Assembly (NCBI RefSeq): GCF_013415905.1
Contig: NZ_CP058909.1
Location: 4,836,001 to 4,900,000 of the forward strand
DNA: 64,000 bases
Direction: 5' to 3'
From: Halosimplex pelagicum
Lineage (GTDB): Archaea; Halobacteriota; Halobacteria; Halobacteriales; Haloarculaceae
The notes below the pieces were generated by a model. It searched no databases. It was not told the origin of the DNA and was given only the letters and a program-made list of their open reading frames with translations. The position numbers were made by a program, and so were the translations under genes. Of the stretch, positions 61,105-64,000 are shown one piece after another; position 1 is the stretch's first letter; each line of letters begins with the position of its first letter.

Positions 61105-61566
61105 ATGGAGTCTCGAACTGGTCCCGGTTCCGGCCTCCCACCCGGTTCGCTCTCGCGGACGTGGCAGTACGCCCTCGTCGGCGGCGTCGTGTCGATGCCG
61201 CTCACGCTCGCGGCCTACTGGAGTTCCGGCGCGAGCGACTACTTCTCGTTCAACATGGTCGTCGTCGGCGGACTGATCGCCGGCTTCCTCGCCCGCCGGT
61301 ACTCGGCCGACGTGAGCGCGACGAGTCTCAGGGCCGGCGTGATCGGCGGCCTGGCCGGCTACGTCTGGATCGCCCCCACGATACTCACCAGCGCCGAGAG
61401 TTTCGCCGACGCGTGGTCGTTCGCGCCCGCGACGTGGCTGCTGTTCGTCGTCTTCAGCGCCGTCGTCGTCGGTACCGCGGCGATCCCGGGTCTCGTCGGC
61501 GGCCTCGTCGGCTCCTGGGTCTGCGGGAAGACCGGACAGGAGACCCCGTCGGCGGCGAGCGCCTGA
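61105..61566 (+). CDS. DUF5518-like small membrane protein
   Basis: A 153-residue membrane protein with four hydrophobic segments (about 21-41, 48-66, 80-100, 112-140), rich in Gly. YALVGGVVSMPLTLAAYWSS and FNMVVVGGLIAGFLARRYS followed by a third glycine-rich helix match the DUF5518 pattern seen in many haloarchaea. ATG at 61105 is preferred to 61066. Function unknown. Confidence 0.65.
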   Translation: MESRTGPGSGLPPGSLSRTWQYALVGGVVSMPLTLAAYWSSGASDYFSFNMVVVGGLIAGFLARRYSADVSATSLRAGVIGGLAGYVWIAPTILTSAESFADAWSFAPATWLLFVVFSAVVVGTAAIPGLVGGLVGSWVCGKTGQETPSAASA

Positions 61567-61688
61567 TATCGACGGTTCTCGGCGGTCGAAACCCGGACAG
61601 TACGTTTCGGCGGTCACGTCGACCGGTAGGCTCGCGCTACGCGCGAAACCGGCGGGTAACTATCGGCGCGTGGGCCGACCGGTCGACC

Positions 61689-61838
61689 ATGGCCTACCGA
61701 ACGACCATCGGCTGGTCGCTCATCAGCTCCGGCATCGTCACGCTCCTGCTCGAATACCTCCCGTACCCGTCGGTCTACTGGGGGATCGGGCTGCTGGTGC
61801 TGGGGGTTCTCGTCTTCTTCACGCGGCGGATCTACTGA
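61689..61838 (+). CDS. Two-helix membrane microprotein
   Basis: A 49-residue protein, MAYRTTIGWSLISSGIVTLL..., with two short hydrophobic segments (7-22 and 29-45) and a basic end (TRRIY). Its codon use resembles neighbouring genes and the start is clean. It is too short to assign to a family with confidence. Confidence 0.5.
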   Translation: MAYRTTIGWSLISSGIVTLLLEYLPYPSVYWGIGLLVLGVLVFFTRRIY

Positions 61839-61901
61839 CCGCGCTCCGCGGCCACCCGCGAGCCGCGCCACAGTCTTCAGTGTTCGTCCCCAAAATCACC
61901 C

Positions 61902-62279
61902 ATGTCGGACGACACAGCGACGCCGACACCGATCGAACCGGGATCGGCCGTCTACGACCACGAAGGCAACGTGCTCGGGGTGGTAGCGGAGCTGTCGAGC
62001 GAGGGGTTCGAGGTCTCCATCACGGAGACCATCGAGCGCGTCGACGACGACGGACGGGCGGTGGTGAGCGACCCGGACGACGAGGGGCAAGCGGCCGCCG
62101 AGACCGACGAGAGCGTCCGGACCTCGGAGGAGGAGCACGTGCCCGGCCAGGAGTTCGGCGAGGGATACCTCATGTGGCGCTGCGAGAACTGCGGCGAGAT
62201 GGGCGACCTCGACGACGGACTGCCCTCGGAGTGTCCGAACTGCGGCGACGAGAACGTCATCAAGTGGCGGGAGGACTGA
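61902..62279 (+). CDS. DUF7130 rubredoxin-like protein
   Basis: A 125-residue protein. Residues 12-55 form a small beta-barrel-like region reminiscent of PRC barrels (PGSAVYDHEGNVLGVVAELS). An acidic linker follows, and the C-terminus is a zinc ribbon/rubredoxin-like unit: LMWRCENCGEMGDLDDGLP then SECPNCGDENVIKW, with CxxC and CxxC. Rubredoxin-like proteins may bind Fe or Zn. It lies 2 bp before the GNAT gene and is probably cotranscribed with it. Confidence 0.7.
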   Translation: MSDDTATPTPIEPGSAVYDHEGNVLGVVAELSSEGFEVSITETIERVDDDGRAVVSDPDDEGQAAAETDESVRTSEEEHVPGQEFGEGYLMWRCENCGEMGDLDDGLPSECPNCGDENVIKWRED

Positions 62280-62281
62280 CG

Positions 62282-63115
62282 ATGGAGGCCGACGCGACTC
62301 TCAGGGACGCCGAGGCGGGCGACGCCGACCGCGTCCGCGAACTCGTCGAGAGCTCGATGACGACCTCCTACGCCCTGAGCCCCCAGGGCATCGAGACGAT
62401 CCTCGAAGCGGAGTTCGACGCGGACCCGCTCGGCGACCGATTCGACGACGCCGAGACGGTCGCGCGTGTCGCCGAGGGCGAGGAGACGCTCGTCGGCTAC
62501 GGCGAGGCGACCGTCGCGGGCGACGCGGGGCTGGTCCGATGGGTCCACGTCGACCCCGAGCGGCGCGGCGCCGGCGTCGGAACGGCGCTGTTCGAGCGGC
62601 TCACCGCGGCGGTGGACGACCGGGGCGTCGACGAGGTCCGGGCGGTCACGCTCGCGGACAACACGGCCGGGGGCGCGTTCGTCGAGCGGTTCGACTTCGA
62701 GAAGACGGGCGAGCGGACGACCGAGTTCGACGACCGCGAGACCGTCCAGCACGTCTACGTCGAGGAGGGTGCCACCGGCGCTGCCGACGAGACGGGCGCT
62801 GCCGGATCGGCTGCCGACGCCGACTCCGCGTCGGACGCCGGCGAGAGCCCGAGCGGGCAGGCGATCGAGGGCGCCCTGCCCGACGCCGTCGCGACCGACG
62901 ACGGGACGGAGGTCCACCCGGGCGGCGACCCGATCGCGGGGGCCGAGGGCGCGTTCGTGAGGACGTTCACCGACGCCGACCGCTCGGAGCACTACGGTTA
63001 CTACTGCACGAACTGCGGCTCGACGGCGGTGTCGATGGACGAGTCCGAGCGCCTGGAGTGCGCCGACTGCGGCAACACCCACAGACCCGAGGAGTACGAC
63101 GGCTCGTACCTGTAA
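62282..63115 (+). CDS. GNAT N-acetyltransferase with C-terminal zinc ribbon
   Basis: A 277-residue protein. Residues 1-160 are a GNAT domain, with the acetyl-CoA loop VRWVHVDPERRGAGVGTALF (the R-x-x-G-x-G/A motif near residue 100) and a later VTLADNTAGGAFVERFDF. An acidic Ala/Ser/Asp linker spans about 165-225. The C-terminal 50 residues are a zinc-binding unit: YYCTNCGSTAVSMDESERLE followed by CADCGNTHRP. The fusion is probably of the DUF5816 type, suggesting recognition of a nucleic acid or protein. Substrate unknown. Confidence 0.75.
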   Translation: MEADATLRDAEAGDADRVRELVESSMTTSYALSPQGIETILEAEFDADPLGDRFDDAETVARVAEGEETLVGYGEATVAGDAGLVRWVHVDPERRGAGVGTALFERLTAAVDDRGVDEVRAVTLADNTAGGAFVERFDFEKTGERTTEFDDRETVQHVYVEEGATGAADETGAAGSAADADSASDAGESPSGQAIEGALPDAVATDDGTEVHPGGDPIAGAEGAFVRTFTDADRSEHYGYYCTNCGSTAVSMDESERLECADCGNTHRPEEYDGSYL

Positions 63116-63252
63116 CCCGTCTCGCCGACGGGCCGTCCCCTCGCCGATCCCGTCCGCACCCGGTCCGCCGCGCTGGCCTCGTCCGCCGGATCTCGGCGGC
63201 CGGCCCGTCCGGAACAGTCAACCGCGGGCTGGTCGTAGCCGGAGGCGACACC

Positions 63253-64000
63253 GTGAGCGACGACCCACCGAACCAGACCGACGACCGCCCGCCGGGAGCC
63301 GTCGCCGCCGCGGCGCCCGAACGGTCGGTCGCCGACGCCGAACGAACCGACACCGCCGACACCGACCCCGTCTACGCCGTCGGCATCGGTCCCGGGAACC
63401 CCGAGTATCTCACCCCGCGCGCGGAGCGGGCGATCCGCGAGGCCGACGCCGTCCTCGGGTTCGAGACGGTCGTCGACTACGTCCGCGACCGGATCGACGG
63501 GGAGGTCCTGGCCTGCGGCTACGACGACCAGGGCGAGACGCTGGCCGCATTCGCCGACCGGGTCGCCGACGGCGCCGCGGGGACGGCGGTCCTGATGGGC
63601 GACCCCAACGTCTCGGGCTACCAGTTCCTCGGCCGCGTCGAACGGGCAGTCGGCCGCCCCGTCGAAGTCGTGCCGGGGATCTCCGCGATCCAGGTCGCGG
63701 CGAGTCGCGCCCGCACGCCGATGGAGGACGCGACGTTCGTCACGCTCCACAGGCGGGGCGACCTGACCGCCGGCCGCGAGCGACTGCGGGCCGCCGTCGG
63801 CGACCGCCACCTGCTGGTGCTCCCGCGGCCCTACGACCTGATGCCCGGTGACATCGCCGCCGACCTGCTCGACGCGGGCGCCGACCCCGAACTTACCGCG
63901 CTCGTCTGCGAGCGGCTGACCCACGACGACGAGGCGGTGACGCGGACCGCGCTCGGCGAACTGGCGGCCCACGCCGGCGGGGACGGGCCCGACGACACGC
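63253..64000 (+). CDS. Cobalt-precorrin methyltransferase, CbiE-like, 3' end outside window
   Basis: The first 249 residues of a tetrapyrrole methylase. The SAM-binding N-terminus is YAVGIGPGNPEYLTPRAERAIREADAVLG (residues about 41-69), followed by YVRDRIDGEVLACGYDD and VLMGDPNVSGY. The pattern fits CbiE, the cobalt-precorrin-7 C5-methyltransferase of anaerobic cobalamin synthesis. It starts on GTG at 63253 with a low-complexity acidic leader of about 40 residues. The gene continues past the right end. Confidence 0.82.
   Translation, partial: MSDDPPNQTDDRPPGAVAAAAPERSVADAERTDTADTDPVYAVGIGPGNPEYLTPRAERAIREADAVLGFETVVDYVRDRIDGEVLACGYDDQGETLAAFADRVADGAAGTAVLMGDPNVSGYQFLGRVERAVGRPVEVVPGISAIQVAASRARTPMEDATFVTLHRRGDLTAGRERLRAAVGDRHLLVLPRPYDLMPGDIAADLLDAGADPELTALVCERLTHDDEAVTRTALGELAAHAGGDGPDDT

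Overview
The window is chromosomal DNA from a haloarchaeon (class Halobacteria). The evidence is very high GC, strongly acidic predicted proteins, TATA-like boxes about 25-33 nt upstream of ATG/GTG starts that imply leaderless transcripts, twin-arginine lipoprotein signals, archaeal Orc1/Cdc6, archaeal CCA-adding enzyme, a doublet histone, a HalX-domain regulator, and many small families known only from Halobacteria (DUF57xx/DUF71xx types). Overall gene content suggests the Haloarcula/Halosimplex side of the class, but that placement is inference. No transposase, integrase, rRNA or CRISPR array was seen; one tRNA (Asn) is present.

Layout. 1-9.6 kb: housekeeping and conserved haloarchaeal proteins, including a truncated M20 amidohydrolase, a NUDIX Ap4A-type hydrolase, and an overlapping repair-type operon (DUF5788, PolX, Mut7-C RNase). 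9.7-15.8 kb: a CysD-like PP-loop protein, a DoxX-like protein, a lipoprotein, a PLP aminotransferase, an MFS transporter and a lycopene-cyclase-domain protein. 15.8-20.2 kb: a repeat element, a HalX receiver protein, a DUF7504 protein, a 46-residue DUF7503 membrane microprotein and a CHAT (caspase-like) protein. 20.2-26.9 kb: metX/metY methionine genes, a zinc-ribbon ArsR-type regulator, tRNA-Asn, cca and a MarR-type regulator. 27.0-31.4 kb: a 19-bp tandem repeat, then a histone deacetylase-like enzyme, a doublet histone and RPA in one block, followed by a rhomboid protease. 31.5-37.3 kb: a Ugp/Mal-type ABC importer divergent from a glycerophosphodiester phosphodiesterase. 38.6-41.7 kb: a Znu-type metal importer with a palindromic operator. 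41.9-49.5 kb: Orc1/Cdc6, a NUDIX hydrolase, a hairpin-rich intergenic region with a second copy of the repeat element, Hsp20, a transaminase and a quinol-dependent nitric oxide reductase. 49.7-52.0 kb: a chemotaxis transducer overlapping an opsin-like gene. 52.1-64 kb: LigA, a third copy of the repeat element, an ABC exporter, UvrC, small membrane proteins and the start of a cobalamin methyltransferase gene.

Most notable findings. (1) The gene pair at 49690-52018 has the architecture of a sensory rhodopsin II and HtrII pair, but the opsin has Arg (R202) where the retinal-binding Lys should be and has lost the other retinal-pocket residues. The Tyr/Asn pair that joins receptor and transducer in the known complex appears retained. 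This looks like a receptor-transducer pair that has abandoned retinal. (2) Three dispersed copies (15.87-16.26 kb, 43.93-44.29 kb, 54.54-54.91 kb) of a roughly 350-bp noncoding element share linear motifs and helices with compensatory base changes, which suggests a structured RNA or a structured DNA element. (3) A CHAT-domain protease with intact His/Cys lies tail to tail with the membrane microprotein and close to a DUF7504/HalX pair.
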